In this document: positions 11,270-22,717 of the stretch, piece after piece
How the letters are laid out: the number at the start of each line of letters is the position of its first letter
Position numbering within the stretch: position 1 is the stretch's first letter
Assembly (NCBI GenBank): GCA_018398585.1
Contig: JAGTTD010000010.1
Coordinates: 26,638,638-26,702,637 of the forward strand
DNA length: 64,000 bases
DNA from: Simmondsia chinensis
Taxonomy: Eukaryota; Streptophyta; Magnoliopsida; Caryophyllales; Simmondsiaceae
Direction: 5' to 3'
Made by a program: the position numbers and the translations under genes
The notes under the pieces: model-generated
The model's input: the letters and a program-made list of their open reading frames with translations, nothing else
The model's database searches: none
What the model was told of the DNA's origin: nothing

Positions 11270-12620
11270 TTGAAAATCCAAGGCAAAAAACAAAAGTGGT
11301 ACTTGGATAGTGGTTGCTCAAGACACATGACCGGAGATAAATTCAAGTTCACTTCATTAATGCCAAGAAAAGGAAATGTCACCTTTGGTGACAATAAGAA
11401 AGGAAAAATAATTAGTATTGGTAATGTTGCTTCTAACTTTTCTCCTTGCATTGAAGGTATCTTACTTGTGAAAGGCCTTAAGCACAACTTGCTAAGCATA
11501 GTCAATTATGTGATAAAGGCTATTGTGTGGACTTTGAATTATCTAGATGCATAGTTAAACATGCTAAAACAAATGAAATTTTGCTTGTTGGTCTACGATG
11601 TGAGAATGTCTATATGATTGATCTTGATTGTGTAGACTCATTAAAATGTTTTAGTGTCATGGATGAAAATGATCCTTGGATTTGGCATAGAAGATTTGGA
11701 CATGCTAGTATGGATTTAATTTTAAAACTTTCAAAAAATGATATTGTTAGAGGTTTACCAAAGTTAAAATTTGAAAAAGATCATATTTGTGATGCATGTC
11801 AATATGGCAAACAAACTAGATTGTCATTCAAACCCAAGAACGTAGTTTCAACATCAAGGCATCTTGACCTCTTACATATAGACTTATTTGGTCGTACTCG
11901 TCATTTGAGCCTTGGTGGAAAGTGATATGGACTTGTAATTGTTGATGATTACTCCCGCTTTACTTGGGTCCTATTCCTTTCTCATAAGAGTGAAGCATTT
12001 GATAAGTTTGAAAAATTTTGTAAAAAGGTACAAAATGAAAAAGATTTGAAAATTGTTTTGGTTAGAAGCGATCATGGAAGGGAATTTGAAAATGATGATT
12101 TTGAAATTTATTGCGATTACTTTGGAATTGATCACAGGCACCTTGAACTCCTCAACAAAATAGAGTGGTTGAAAGAAAAAATAGAACTCTTAAGGAAATG
12201 GCAAGAACAATGATTTGTGAAAATAACTTGCCTAAATCTTTTTTGCCCGAAGCCGTCAACACCGCTTGCTATATTTTAAATCGAGCTTTAATAAGACCAA
12301 TTTTAAAGAAAACACCATATGAACTTTATAAAGGTAGAAAGCCAAACATTGCATACTTTAAACCTTTTGGGTGCAAATGCTTCATTCACAACAATGGCAA
12401 AACAAATCTTGGAAAATTTGATTCACGAGTTGATGAAGGTATTTTCATTGGGTACTCTTTAACAAGCAAAGCATATAGAGTCTGTAATAAAAAGACAAAG
12501 GTTGTAGAAGAGTCTATACATGTAGTTTTTGATGAAACTAATGTCTTGTCCTCTAGAACTCCTTGTGATGACGATAACATAGTAATCAAACCAATAAACA
12601 TCACACACTCATCCAATGAG
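11270..12620 (+). pseudogene. Sirevirus-like protease and integrase
   Basis: The aspartic protease block WYLDSGCSRHMTG (11299 on) keeps its DSG triad, followed by GLKHNLLSI, after which a single-base shift near 11505 moves the frame. The pre-integrase region has WHRRFGHASM and a zinc-binding CDACQYGKQTR (HHCC domain). A TGA at 11923 precedes the integrase core VDDYSRFTWV and SDHGREFEN; another shift near 12150 leads to VERKNRTLKEMARTM and the C-terminal GCKCFIHN and DSRVDEGIFIGYS blocks. Integrase would insert the cDNA. The core residues visible are intact; only the frame is broken. Confidence 0.85.
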
Positions 12621-14360
12621 CAAGAAAAGGTTATATCTAATGCTCAAATGAATGAATCAAAAGGAGATAACCAAAATGTAGAATCTAAAGAGGAAAACTT
12701 ACCACGAGATTGGAAATATATGAAGGATCACCCAACAAGTCAAATCATTGGTGATCCCTCTCAAGGTGTAAAAACTAGGCATGCATTAACAGAATATTGT
12801 CATTTAGCTGCATTCATCTCTCTTGAAGAACCCAAGAACATAAAAGAAGCTCTTAATGATGCAAATTGGATAATGGCAATGGAGGAAGAGCTTAACCAAT
12901 TCAAGAGAAGTGATGTATAGGAACTTGTAGATAGACCCCAAGATCATCAAGTCATAGGTACCAAGTGGGTCTACCGCAACAAGAAGGACGAGGAAGGTAA
13001 TGTGGTAAGAAATAAGGCAAGGTTGGTAGCTAAAGGCTATAACCAAGAAGAAGGTATAGACTATGAGGAAACCTTTGCTTCCATTGCTAGGCTATAAGCT
13101 ATTAGACTCTTATGTGCATTTGCTTCATTTAAAGATTTCAAACTTTTTCAAATAGATGTTAAAAGTGCATTTTTAAATGGTCTTATTGAAGAAGAGGTTT
13201 ATGTTGAACAACCATCCGGATTTGAGGATGACAAATTTTTCAATCATGTTTTCAAACTTAAAAAGGCACTCTATGGATTGAAACAAGCTCCTAGAGCTTG
13301 GTACGAGAGATTGAATTCCTTTTTAATGCAAAATGGATTTTCAAGAGGAAAAGTTGACACCACACACTTTATCAAACACTCTAAACATGACATTCTTATC
13401 ATACAAATTTATGTTGATGGTATAGTGTTTGGTGCTACTAATCCATCTCTTTGTGAAGAATTTGCAAATCTTATGAGTAAGGAATTCGAAATGAGTATGA
13501 TGGAAGAACTTAACTACTTCCTTGGATTACAAATCAAGCAAGGCAAGGAAAGAATTTTCATCAACCAAGCCAAGTACATAAAGGAAATGCTCAAGAAATT
13601 TGGCATGGAAAATTCCAAGGCAATAGCAACACCAATGAGCTCAACTCTTAAGTTAGATATGGATGAAAAAGGTAAAAAGGTGGACCAAAAGCTATATCGA
13701 GGTATGATCGGAGCCCTTCTTTACCTTACCGCTAGTAGACCTGACATATTGTCTAGTGTATGTTTATGTGCTAGATTTCAAGCATGTCCCAAGGAATCTC
13801 ATCTATGTGCCGTGAAAAGAATATTTCGATACCTAGTTGGTACTCCTACTTTAGGCATATTTTACAATAAATGTGATTTCTTTGATTTAGTTGGATATAG
13901 TGATGCAGATTTTTCCGGATACAGAGTGGACCGAAAATCGACTAGTGGTACTTGTCAATTTCTTGGTCACGCTTTGGTGTCATGGTTCAGCAAAAAGCAA
14001 AATTCCGTTGCTTTATCCACTGTTGAGGCCGAATATTTTGCATGTGGTAGTTGTTGTGCTCAAATGTTATGGTTAATGCACCAATTAAATGACTGTGGCA
14101 TTAATATTGACCATGCTCCTATAATGTGCGATAATACTAATGCTATATGTTTAACTAAAAATCCGGCTCAACACTCTAGAACAAAGCATATTGAGGTTAG
14201 ACGTAATTTTATTCGTGATCATGGGTTTAAGGGAAATGTCATTGTGAAATTTGTTCCCACGAATGACCAATTAGCGAAAATTTTTACTAAACCTCTAAGT
14301 GAAGAAATTTTCTGTGATATTAGAACCAGAATTGGCATGTGTAATTTGACTTCTTTACTT
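12621..14360 (+). pseudogene. Sirevirus-like reverse transcriptase and RNase H
   Basis: In one frame from 12165 except TAG at 12918 and TAA at 13095. RT blocks in order: [50 protein letters not shown], then YVDGIVFG, where copia enzymes have YVDD: the second catalytic Asp is Gly. The frame from 13278 is open for 416 codons through the TASRPDI block and RNase H (GYSDADFSGYRVDRKSTSG, LSTVEAEYFA, HIEVRRNFIRDH), ending past the G-tract at 14528. The codons after about 14340 are not pol-like. The long open frame suggests pol decayed more slowly than gag, or by chance. Confidence 0.9.
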
Positions 14361-14473
14361 TGGTTGCTTGCATTTGACATTGAGTTCAGATACTCAACAA
14401 AAAAAAAAGGGCTCCAATGGATTAAGGATTCTTATCCCACTCATGGATATAGGAGCTTGATCTTTTTAAATAA

Positions 14474-14476
<3 letters not shown>

Positions 14477-14507
<31 letters not shown>
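14477..14507 (+). repeat. 31-bp poly(G) tract
   Basis: Uninterrupted G run between pol and the PPT of the Sirevirus-like element, preceded by AAATT and followed by ATAAAACACACAG. Confidence 0.9.
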
Positions 14508-14508
<1 letters not shown>

Positions 14509-14544
14509 TAAAACACACAGAAAAATAGGGCCAAGTTCTGTATA

Positions 14545-14622
14545 CTGTGTGTCGACACACAGAGCAGTAGTACCGCTACTCTGCATCTGTGTGTCGACAC
14601 ATAGATAGTGTGTCGACACACA
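14545..14622. repeat. CpG-centred palindrome cluster in the Sirevirus 3' internal region
   Basis: Three copies of the TGTGTCGACACA palindrome within 78 bp, the same motif that is clustered in both LTRs of this element. Confidence 0.85.
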
Positions 14623-14990
14623 CTTTATGGATGCTCTTCTTTATTCTTCTTGTGTGCATTAATGTTCTAATTGTCATATTCCATCTCTTCCCTTGTGCTT
14701 TTTGTTGATGACAAAGGGGGAGAAAAATTGGTGTACTGATATATAGTATTCATGCTACTTATGTATGTGTTTGATTGAGAAATGTTGAAAATAGTGATGA
14801 TGTTAATATACCGAATGTATGATTCCTAAAATGCATCAACTTAGGGGGAGCAATTGCGTTTGATTCTTAATTGTGATATACATTGCTCCATAAGTTCATA
14901 GTCATGTGCAAGTGAATACTTGTATGGTGAAATCTATTCTTCAACTTTTACATTTACAAGAGAAAACACCAAATGTTTGTCATCATCAAA

Positions 14991-15001
14991 CAGGGGGAGA
15001 T
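14991..15001 (+). promoter_or_regulatory. Polypurine tract of the Sirevirus-like element
   Basis: CAGGGGGAGAT directly precedes the 3' LTR and would prime plus-strand DNA. Similar tracts AAAGGGGGAGAAAAA (14713) and AGGGGGAG (14843) lie upstream. Confidence 0.85.
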
Positions 15002-16508
15002 TGTTGGCCTTAAAGCCAATATTATTGTAATTTTGATGATAACAAGCATTTAGTGAGTCATGAGATTTAAATTGTTCTAATCTTGTTTTTAAGTGACGTA
15101 TAAGAAAGGTAGGCACATCAAGATTATTCATGGGTACAAAGCTTTCCAAAAGATGATAAATCAAAAGGAAAAGAGAGATAAAAGCTGAAGAAAAGATTTA
15201 TCCAAACTGAAGAGAACGTGATCCGAGTCCGAGCATCCTCAAGTTATTTATTTTTATTGTCTAGGACTTAGGATCGGGATATATTAATTGAGTCCAAGTC
15301 TCAATATCGATATGTGATGCTCTTACAAAAATGTTTTTGAAAAATATTTTAGAAAATTAATTTATCAAATTTTATTTGAAAAATATTCAAGTCAAAATTA
15401 AACCAATCTAGTTTATCAATTAAAATATTTTTTAAGATTGGTACTTTGAAAAGTATGATCAAATCAAATATTGATAAAATTTTAATGGGTGATGATTTAG
15501 CTTGATTTATGGAACCAATCATTTTTATGAACAAGTAAAGTGGGAAATAAATTCAAAAAATTGAACAAATATAGCAATCAATCAATTAATTTTTTAACTT
15601 AGGAAATGTAATAAAATATCCTACCAATCAAGCAAAGTGATCAAAACGTGCAAATGCACCTAGGCTGAGTGTCGACACACAGATGTTATGTGTCGACACA
15701 CATGCTTACAGTAGCCACTAAGAGCTGATGTATGTCGACACACAGCTACACAGCCCTTGTGTGTCAACACACAAACTGAAAAATCTCAAAACGGCTACTT
15801 TTGACTTGATTTCTTTCCAAAACCTTTTTTCAAATTTTTGAACATCTTATTGGCCCTCATTTACCTATAAATAGGGCTTGAATACTTTGGTTGAAATTAT
15901 CCAATACTCTCTAAGCATTCTTTGATAAAAAGTTCTCTTGTATACTTGCTCTTTAAAGGTTTTTTTTTAAGTTTTGTTTAAAACTTTTATTAGAGCATCA
16001 CTTGTTCTCTTATTGTCGATCTTTGAGCTTTATTGGCATATCCTTAGCTTTGGCTAAGCTTGATCAAGTGTTAATTCACTCTTGAAAGAGTGAAGAATTT
16101 GAGTGCTTTAATTCTTTCATTGCTTTATTTAAATTTGTTGCATTGTAAAGGTTGGATCCCAAACCTACGGTTATTAAAGGATCGGTTGTAAAAGGTTGGT
16201 CTTGAGCCTACGTACAAAAAGACCGGTTGTAAAGGTTGGAACCTGAGCTTGTTTTTAAAAAGGATCATCGAGCTTAGTTAAAGGCTCAAGTGACTAAGAG
16301 TAGTCACTTGAGAAGTGGACTAGCTTCCGGTTTGGAAGTGAACCACTATAAAAATCTTTGTGTGTCCCTTTTATTTTTGTCTTTGTCTTTTTTATTTAAC
16401 ATTTATTGTTTTGCTTTTAATTAAATTTTTGGTTCATAAATTCAAAATTTTTAATTAGCACTTAGGAACCTAATTCACCCCACTCTTAGGTTGCTTTTTG
16501 GGCCTTCA
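15002..16508 (+). repeat. 3' LTR of the Sirevirus-like element
   Basis: TGTTGGCC...GCCTTCA, 1,507 bp, TATAAATA at 15866-15873. Its palindrome cluster (15669-15773) has four units against three in the 5' LTR; one reads TGTGTCAACACAC, with the CpG lost. Followed by target duplicate GGAAA. Confidence 0.95.
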
Positions 16509-17110
16509 GGAAAGAAAACGTGCATGTGTTGTAGGCTGCCTTACCATCTAGGGGACCTCATTTTGGTGAAGCTGATTGGATTGATGCCCGGCGTCGTATC
16601 AATAAAGGCTAAAATGTGGAGACTAAGGTGCCTTGTCCTAGATCGTAGGTTGGCATTAATAAGAGGCATCTTCAACAACCTACCTACCTACAATCTCTCT
16701 GTGTTTAAAATGCCAAAGTCGATAGCTATGAAAATCATGCAGATACAATGACGATTCATATGGAGTGGGAGACAAGAAAGAAGATGCCTAATCTTTATAG
16801 AATAGGATCAAACCAAGACAAGGGAACAAGGTGGCCATGAAAATGAGGATATACCGACATAAAACGTGATGTGGTTATTCAACTGGTGGTGGCGACACTT
16901 TGAAGAAGGGAATGCTCAATGGAACAGTGTGATTTTTTTATCCATGGAGGGGGTGGTGGACTGTCTTCTAGGCCATTGAGCTTGAAATCAAGACAAAAAG
17001 AGGGACCTTGGATGAGCATTTGTCACTGAGTCACAGCCGAGGCTGAAGTACAGTAATAGGGGAAGGAATATCTGTAATAGTAGGAAAAAGGGAATGCACA
17101 TATTTTTGGC
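16509..17110 (+). pseudogene. LINE ORF2 remnant, right half
   Basis: After the Sirevirus insertion the LINE frame resumes: RRLALIRGIFNNLPTYNLSV matches the plant L1 block GGRLTLIK-LSNLPIYYLS, then KMPKSIAMKIMQIQ and, after a TGA, RFIWSG; further on NWWWRHFEEGNAQWNSVI resembles the zf-RVT tryptophan-rich tail. Stops and shifts are frequent. A T-rich stretch near 17131 might be a 3' end, but it is not a clear poly(A). Confidence 0.6.
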
Positions 17111-17178
17111 ACATGAAATTGATTGGAGATTTTTTTTTTTTAAGACACATATTTCCAAGACTATTCAGAAAATCCCTT

Positions 17179-17334
17179 CGACATGAATGCATAATCAGAA
17201 TATTGGGATGATCCGAACTAGAGATGGGCAGTCAACTAGAAAAGGAACTTCTTACTTAGTGAAACGGTGACAGTATACAAGTGCAAGAACCTATTAGAGG
17301 CTATTAGGCTAATGGCAGACAAAGCACATAGACT
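17179..17334 (+). repeat. Source copy of a segment duplicated inside the neighbouring hAT element
   Basis: 156 bp beginning CGACATGAATGCATAATCAG and ending ACAAAGCACATAGACT; repeated at 17571-17726 with about ten differences, mostly transitions. Confidence 0.85.
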
Positions 17335-17841
17335 TCAATGGAAATTTGACAATTCAAGTATCTTCTTTCCTTTATTGAAGTCATATAGCAAGGAGCTGTA
17401 ACCTTGGTGATAGTTTAGTAAGTGGAGAATGCAAAGCACTTGAACCACGGAAAGTCCAACTCCTAGCTTGATTGGCATTAGAGGTGGCCACGGGCCCGTT
17501 CGGGCCGGGCCTGTCCCGGAAATGGACCGGGCCCGGGCCTGGGCCTGAGGGATTTCTCCCAGCCCTGCCCGACACGAATGCATAATCAGGATATTGGGAT
17601 GATCTGATCTAAAGATGGGCAGTCAACTAGAAAAGGAACTTCTTACTTAGTGAAATGGCAACAGCATACAAGTGCAAGAACCTATTAGAGGCTATTAGGC
17701 TAATGGCAGACAAAGCACATAGACTACATATCTATCTCAAAATATGTTTTATAAACAAACTATATAAGGCCAAGATGGTCACTCCCTTTTTTTGAGATAT
17801 ATATAATTTAATATTTTTATATCCTAATATATCAAAAAAAA

Positions 17842-17905
17842 GTTGTAGCTTATACAGTGGGGGCTTTCCTTAACATGTGCGAGGTCTTGGGTTCAAATCC
17901 ACCCA
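17842..17905 (+). repeat. tRNA-derived SINE head inside the hAT element
   Basis: GTTGTAGCTTATACAGTGG resembles a pol III box A region and GGGTTCAAATCC at 17889-17900 matches box B, at tRNA-like spacing. It looks like the head of a tRNA-derived SINE, not a functional tRNA, because no cloverleaf closes. Confidence 0.5.
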
Positions 17906-17943
17906 CAATCAAAAAATTTTCACCATTATTTTTAGGGGTTTCC

Positions 17944-17944
<1 letters not shown>

Positions 17945-17975
<31 letters not shown>
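17945..17975 (+). repeat. 31-bp poly(C) tract
   Basis: Uninterrupted C run after GGGGTTTCCT, then a run of 11 A, inside the hAT element. Confidence 0.9.
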
Positions 17976-17985
<10 letters not shown>

Positions 17986-18084
17986 AGGGCCGGGCCTAGC
18001 CCATTAGAGGGCCCACTGGCCACCTCTAATTGGCATTGCTAGGAAATGTGAATTCTAGGGAGCATTATATGGGTCATTTACAAC

Positions 18085-18215
18085 ATAACACTATTAGGTT
18101 GGGGGTCCTCGGAAATAGTTTCTCATCAGGGTCTCACTCAGACGGGGTAAGGCTGAGTACATCCTACCCCCAGACCCTATGCAAGCGGGAGATGGCTCAT
18201 TTGGGCTTGATGTAT
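18085..18215 (+). mobile_element. SINE fragment with angiosperm 3' module
   Basis: AGGTTGGGGGTCC (degenerate box B), CGGAAATAGTTTCTC, GGGGTAAGGCTGAGTACATC, CCCCCAGACCC and GCGGGAG follow one another as in the SINE at 42970-43248 and in the 3' halves of the 5S-headed SINEs. Ends and target duplication are not visible. Confidence 0.65.
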
Positions 18216-18950
18216 CTAATGATGGAATGTACGTATTAATGTTCCCTTGTCCATAATGGTTGACATTGAGCAACTGTTCGCACTCAATATCGGTGGAAGT
18301 TTCAAATGAAGGTATGAATTTTACTCTTTTTTGTATTAATATGAGTAGTCTGGAACAAAAGAAATAAGATTGTGCTGATGAGAAGGACTTCAACATCTTA
18401 GAATTGCTTTCGTGTATTAGGATGAGGGTAGCATATTGGATGAGTTCTTAATACGTGAATTTTTCATAAATTGTGAGATGTAATGAAGTAATACTAGGAT
18501 AAAAGCAAAGGAAACATTAGATGCACAAAAGGAGAAACAATTGAAGCGAAGGTTAGGCATTGTAGGAGTATGGTCATATGGTTTTTTTTTTTTTAATAAT
18601 TACAGAAGTGTGGTTCTGATTCTCTCTGTTTGTTATTTGCTCATTATGGTGAAGATGGTAATCTTTTTGGTATTTGGATTTTGAATTTTTTAGTAGTCTA
18701 ACCTGGCACTAGGTGCCTTTGATTTTGTACTCGACTACTGGAAAAGAACGAAAAAAGGCCATGAGGCCAAAATAGAGGTATCCCTATACCTCCAAACATC
18801 CTCTAACTAAAGGGGGAGGGGTCAAAGAATTAGATAGGATTACAATAATCTATTTTATGCAATTTAGAGAAAATATGCCCTGCCGAACTCTAGTTCATCG
18901 AAATCCAACAAAAAGAAACCAATCACAAGAACAAATCAATTGTAAGATAT
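18216..18950. other. Unrecognised intergenic DNA
   Basis: No sustained frame. The plus-strand part near 18640-18740 (TTGTACTCGACTACTGG) could be a LINE 3' UTR but has no poly(A). Confidence 0.35.
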
Positions 18951-18959
18951 TAGAAATAA

Positions 18960-19540
18960 TGACTTGAATTTCCAATGGAGGTCATGATCCCTTCAATTAG
19001 CCACACAAATGAACTCCAAGGCATTGGTTCAATGACTATACATTTGATGCCTTAAGTTAGAGCGAGGAAGCAAACCTCACGACCCTCTAGGGCCTCTTTT
19101 GCAAGAGGAGAAGAAGGCTTAGCCGAGCCACACAATCTGGCAACCAATTCATAAAGATTATTCCTTCCTACTGATAAAATAGCCATTTTATGAAAAGGAT
19201 CTGACCATATGGTGTGACATTTGAATTTAATGATGCTCTCTTGAGGAGTGAGCCATGACCTCTACTCTTGACATCGAGTAGGGAAGGGAAACTGGCAGTG
19301 ATAAGGTGAAATCATATAACTCCTTGATAATCTTGATGGCTGCTCACATAGGATCAATTTTGATATATACCTTGAACAACATCTGAGCAATTGGCTTTCA
19401 AAGCCCACCAACATAAAATAAAATCCTGGCAATAACATCAGAACATAAAGAAGTGGTTTTACAAATTGAATCCCACCATCTGGGGTACCTAGGTGTTCCC
19501 ATAGCTTAAGGCTTAAAGCCAACGCAAGAGGCGAACACAA
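18960..19540 (-). pseudogene. Possible LINE-associated RNase H remnant
   Basis: The minus strand, read across frames, gives MAILSVGRNNLYELVARLCG then SSPLAKEALEGREVCFLALT and GIKCIVIEP. The order resembles the RNase H domain at the tail of plant LINEs, where an EALA-RE block precedes I-VE-D. The stop-rich upstream part (19262-19540) has no clear match. It may also be a stray RVT_3-type gene fragment. Confidence 0.35.
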
Positions 19541-20980
19541 TGTCCAATTTGTAAGAAAAAAATATTAAATGTTTAATGGTATCCAATGGATTCCCACATC
19601 TCGGATAGTTAGAACAGTAATATTTTATCTCTTGGCTAGATTCTCATATGCAACAATAGGAATATTGAACCTGTAGATGAAGTATTAAACTCTTAGGTGA
19701 TCTTAATTGACAGTACTCTTTTTATGGAGTAGGGTTGATCACATGTTGAGTTAGGAGTCCTCCTTTGGTCTGTCAGATCATGCCCTAAGGAAAGCCAGAA
19801 GGTACAATCGCCTTTAACATTGTTACTCTTTTTTATCAAAGTAACAAATAAGATGATCATGACAATCCATATTAGAGAGGGGGATAAATTTTGACTTCGT
19901 TTCATAGGAGGAAAGTCCTATTTCATTAAAAAGCATTTTCCATTCAAAAAGGTTTTCTAGGAAAGATTAAACTCCACTTTATTTTTTCATTGTTTTGTCA
20001 TTGGAAAACATGCCTCCTTTTATTATATTATTTTATCAATTTTCAAAGAAAATATCTTCTAACAATCATTTTATACCTTATAATAGGACAATATAAGAAT
20101 AGATACAATATATTCGAAGTTGTCTAGGCTTTGTGTGCTTGTTAAGATGTTATCTTTTAGTGAAAAATATATATTAGAAGACACGATTTTTCATGAAAAC
20201 TATAATTTAAAATAGTTTCCTTGTACTTGGTTTCATATAAACATTATTTCCTATGAATAGTATTCACTATGGTAGTGTTGACTATTAGACCTTATACTCG
20301 TTCTTTGGTTTTTACTTTCATAGTTTTTTTCTTATGTTTAATTGCAAATTTCGTGTAATTAATATCTTTAGCATGTGAAATATTACTTTAAGATAAAACT
20401 TGGACTGAATTAAAGAAGTATGGTTTAAGACTAAAGAACCGATATTGTGAAATTAGCTCTTTATTGTTCGATTAGCACTTCAGGTACTTCAAAATTGTAA
20501 CATCTAATATACTCAGGAGATTGGAATTTCACGTAGAGGATCATTGCCAATATTGCTATTCAATTAGTGGTCCAAATTATAAACCCCCGATCATGAATGT
20601 GTAGTCTATGAGATGACCAAATTAAGTTTTATTTGGTTTGGTCCTCAATCTTTGATTCATATTTTTATTGCTCTTACTTACCTCAATTCAGGCATGAAGT
20701 ATAATATTCAACATATAAATATCAGTCGAGAAAAAAACCAAATCAAATCGAATCACATTATTTAGTCCATGATCGAACCTAACTGATTATTCTTCGTCCA
20801 ATACTTGCCCTGCATTATTTTATGCAATAGTTTATGATCCCGTCTAGTTTATTTTGGTTCAATCCATATTTGGACAAATGCAGGGGGAGATCGAACCTTT
20901 GAGGACTGGGGGCGTGAGCCTCCAGTTAATGGTTGGTCTATGTTAGATCTTGTAGGTTTTAGAAATGTACATAATAATCC
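19541..20980. other. AT-rich intergenic DNA
   Basis: No gene or recognised element; ORFs are short and biased by composition. Confidence 0.45.
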
Positions 20981-20984
20981 AGGC

Positions 20985-21085
20985 TTAAGTATGACATTGT
21001 AGTTGTGACTAGTAATCTAGTGATCTTTTGTAAACACCTTGTACACTAGGTCAAGGGTTTGATTCCATATGCCTCTCTTCTTATT
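20985..21085 (+). repeat. Possible tRNA-derived SINE head
   Basis: GTAGTTGTGACTAGTAATC and, about 50 bp on, GGGTTTGATTCC resemble pol III boxes A and B. No tail or target duplication was found, so this is tentative. Confidence 0.35.
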
Positions 21086-22216
21086 AATTTTTTCTTAAGT
21101 TTTTTCTTTTGCTTTCTACTCCCCTTTATAAAAAAATTCTATTTTACATTAAATAAATTTATTAAATTATGAAAAAACAATTATTTAATCTTTTTTATAT
21201 GCTAGTATCTGTACCTTTTAATTAATATTGTGTTATAAATTTATTTCAATAATTATATATTTAATTTTAGTTAACTAATAAGGTAATAAATTTTTAATAT
21301 ATACTTTTGTAATAATTATGAATCCTAAATCACCCGTTCTCAGCGCCTCTAATTGACAAATCAATTAATTTTCTATTTATGAGCACTCAAAAGTTTTTCT
21401 GCAAAGTTATAAATATTTTAACATTATCAATTTCAAGTCCCACTTGCTTTATTTTATGTAATTAATTAATTTTTAATTTTTATATTCTTTGATTTTGATT
21501 CATTTTGTAAATATGTGCTATTTGGTAGCTGATTATAATTTTTTATTATATTTAGTGCATAATTTAAAAATTGTTAGTTGCTCCCATTAATTAAATTTTC
21601 TAGACCCATCGTTGTCTATTACTATACTAGATTTTTGATACACACACATATATATCTTTATTTGCATTGTACCCCTAATAGTCACAAATATTGTATCCGC
21701 TACTAGAAAAATGTATATCTTAACCTTTTTAGACTGCTTGAAATGATGACCTTCCCTCTTTTATATCAGATTCTTATCCCGCATTTACCTTCAGTAAACC
21801 TTTTCTGTTAGCAAACAAATACCGAACAACTAAAAAGAGAAAAAACTAATCTATTAGCTGACATTTTCACCAACCAGCATTGGGCAACAAAAGCTGTTTG
21901 GCTGGCACATGGTACATTTAAATTTTATTCATAGGATGATACGAGCAACTAATAACCTGATATCCTACTTCTGTACTATTTAATTCTGCCTGTGTTCAAA
22001 TAATTTGAGGCACTTTATTTTATTTTTGTAATTTATAATTATGTAGAAATTATTAATTACCTTGAGCAAAAAAAATAAAAAAAATTAACTTTCTAGTTTT
22101 TTGATATTAAGTTTTCATTATAATTTAAGTAGAATTTAAAAATCTTAAGTTGAAAGAAAAAAGAAAATGCTATTTTAAAACTTATTAAATTATTAAAAAT
22201 TAAAAATTTTATGTTG
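21086..22216. other. Very AT-rich intergenic DNA
   Basis: Long A/T runs and no usable frame. LLADIFTNQHWAT near 21861 is faintly like a copia RNase H tail (LADILTK) but too short to call. Confidence 0.4.
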
Positions 22217-22224
22217 GTGTAATA

Positions 22225-22717
22225 TAGAGGTGGCCAGTGGACCGGGTAGCCCGACCCAGCCAGCTTCTTTGGGCCGGGCCCCAGGCCCGGTTTAACTCCT
22301 TACAGCCCTATTGAGGGCTCCTCCCCCAAATTTTATGGATCGTTTGGACATTTTAACTTATTTTATAGTTGTATTTTGTATTTATATTGTTATAATTATT
22401 TTTAAATAAATTACAATACATTTAATTTTAAAAATATATTTGTAATTTTATAACGTACTATTATATTATTATAGTTATATTTTCTGAAAAATTATGATAC
22501 ATTTCATTTTATAAAATATATTTGTAATTTTATGAGACACTATTATAATTGTATTATATGTTATAGATATATATATCTTAAAAAAAAAAAAAAAACCAAA
22601 GCCCCGGCTAGGCTTGCTGGGCCAGGCGGAAGCGAAGGCTCGACCCGGCCCTGCCATGTTTTGTGCCGGGCCCGAACCCGGCCCAGCCTGGCCCAACTCG
22701 GCCCCTGACCACCTCTA
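22225..22717. mobile_element. Non-autonomous hAT element
   Basis: Termini TAGAGGTGGCCAG and CTGACCACCTCTA form inverted repeats; the 8-bp duplication GTGTAATA occurs at 22217-22224 and 22718-22725. Subterminal GGGCCGGGCC-type repeats match the element at 17479-18028, so both belong to one family, but the AT-rich interior differs. No transposase. Confidence 0.92.

Larger units (their letters stand above)
7993..16508 (+). mobile_element. Complete Sirevirus-like Ty1/copia element, coding region decayed
   Basis: Two LTRs (7993-9473 and 15002-16508) enclose PBS, gag, protease, integrase, RT, RNase H and PPT in copia order. The 5-bp duplication GGAAA at 7988-7992 and 16509-16513 proves a single insertion. 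Three polypurine-like tracts (near 14713, 14843 and 14991) and the long LTRs fit the Sirevirus lineage, where repeated PPTs are known. The LTRs are clearly alike but differ at many sites and by a palindrome unit, so the insertion is not recent. Several stops and frameshifts make it non-autonomous today. Confidence 0.95.
17479..18028. mobile_element. Non-autonomous hAT element with captured flank and SINE-like head
   Basis: Terminal inverted repeats TAGAGGTGGCCA and (T)GGCCACCTCTA are flanked by a perfect 8-bp duplication ATTGGCAT (17471-17478 and 18029-18036), diagnostic of the hAT superfamily. Both subterminal regions are GGGCC/GGCCC-rich. No transposase is present. The interior holds a copy of the 17179-17334 flank (17571-17726), a tRNA-related segment with box A/B (17842-17900) and a 31-bp C tract followed by 11 A. 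Confidence 0.9.

Noticed and set aside
14422..14619. ORF with a polyproline run opposite the G tract
   Set aside because: The proline run is only the complement of poly(G) inside a retroelement; same for ORFs over 17945-17975, 29935-29963 and 43047-43063.
17842..17905. tRNA gene
   Set aside because: Box A and B are present but no cloverleaf stems can be formed; it is a SINE-type head.
19262..19905. Minus-strand ORFs as a host gene
   Set aside because: Short, without conserved blocks or splice-like continuation; only a weak RNase H resemblance downstream was kept.
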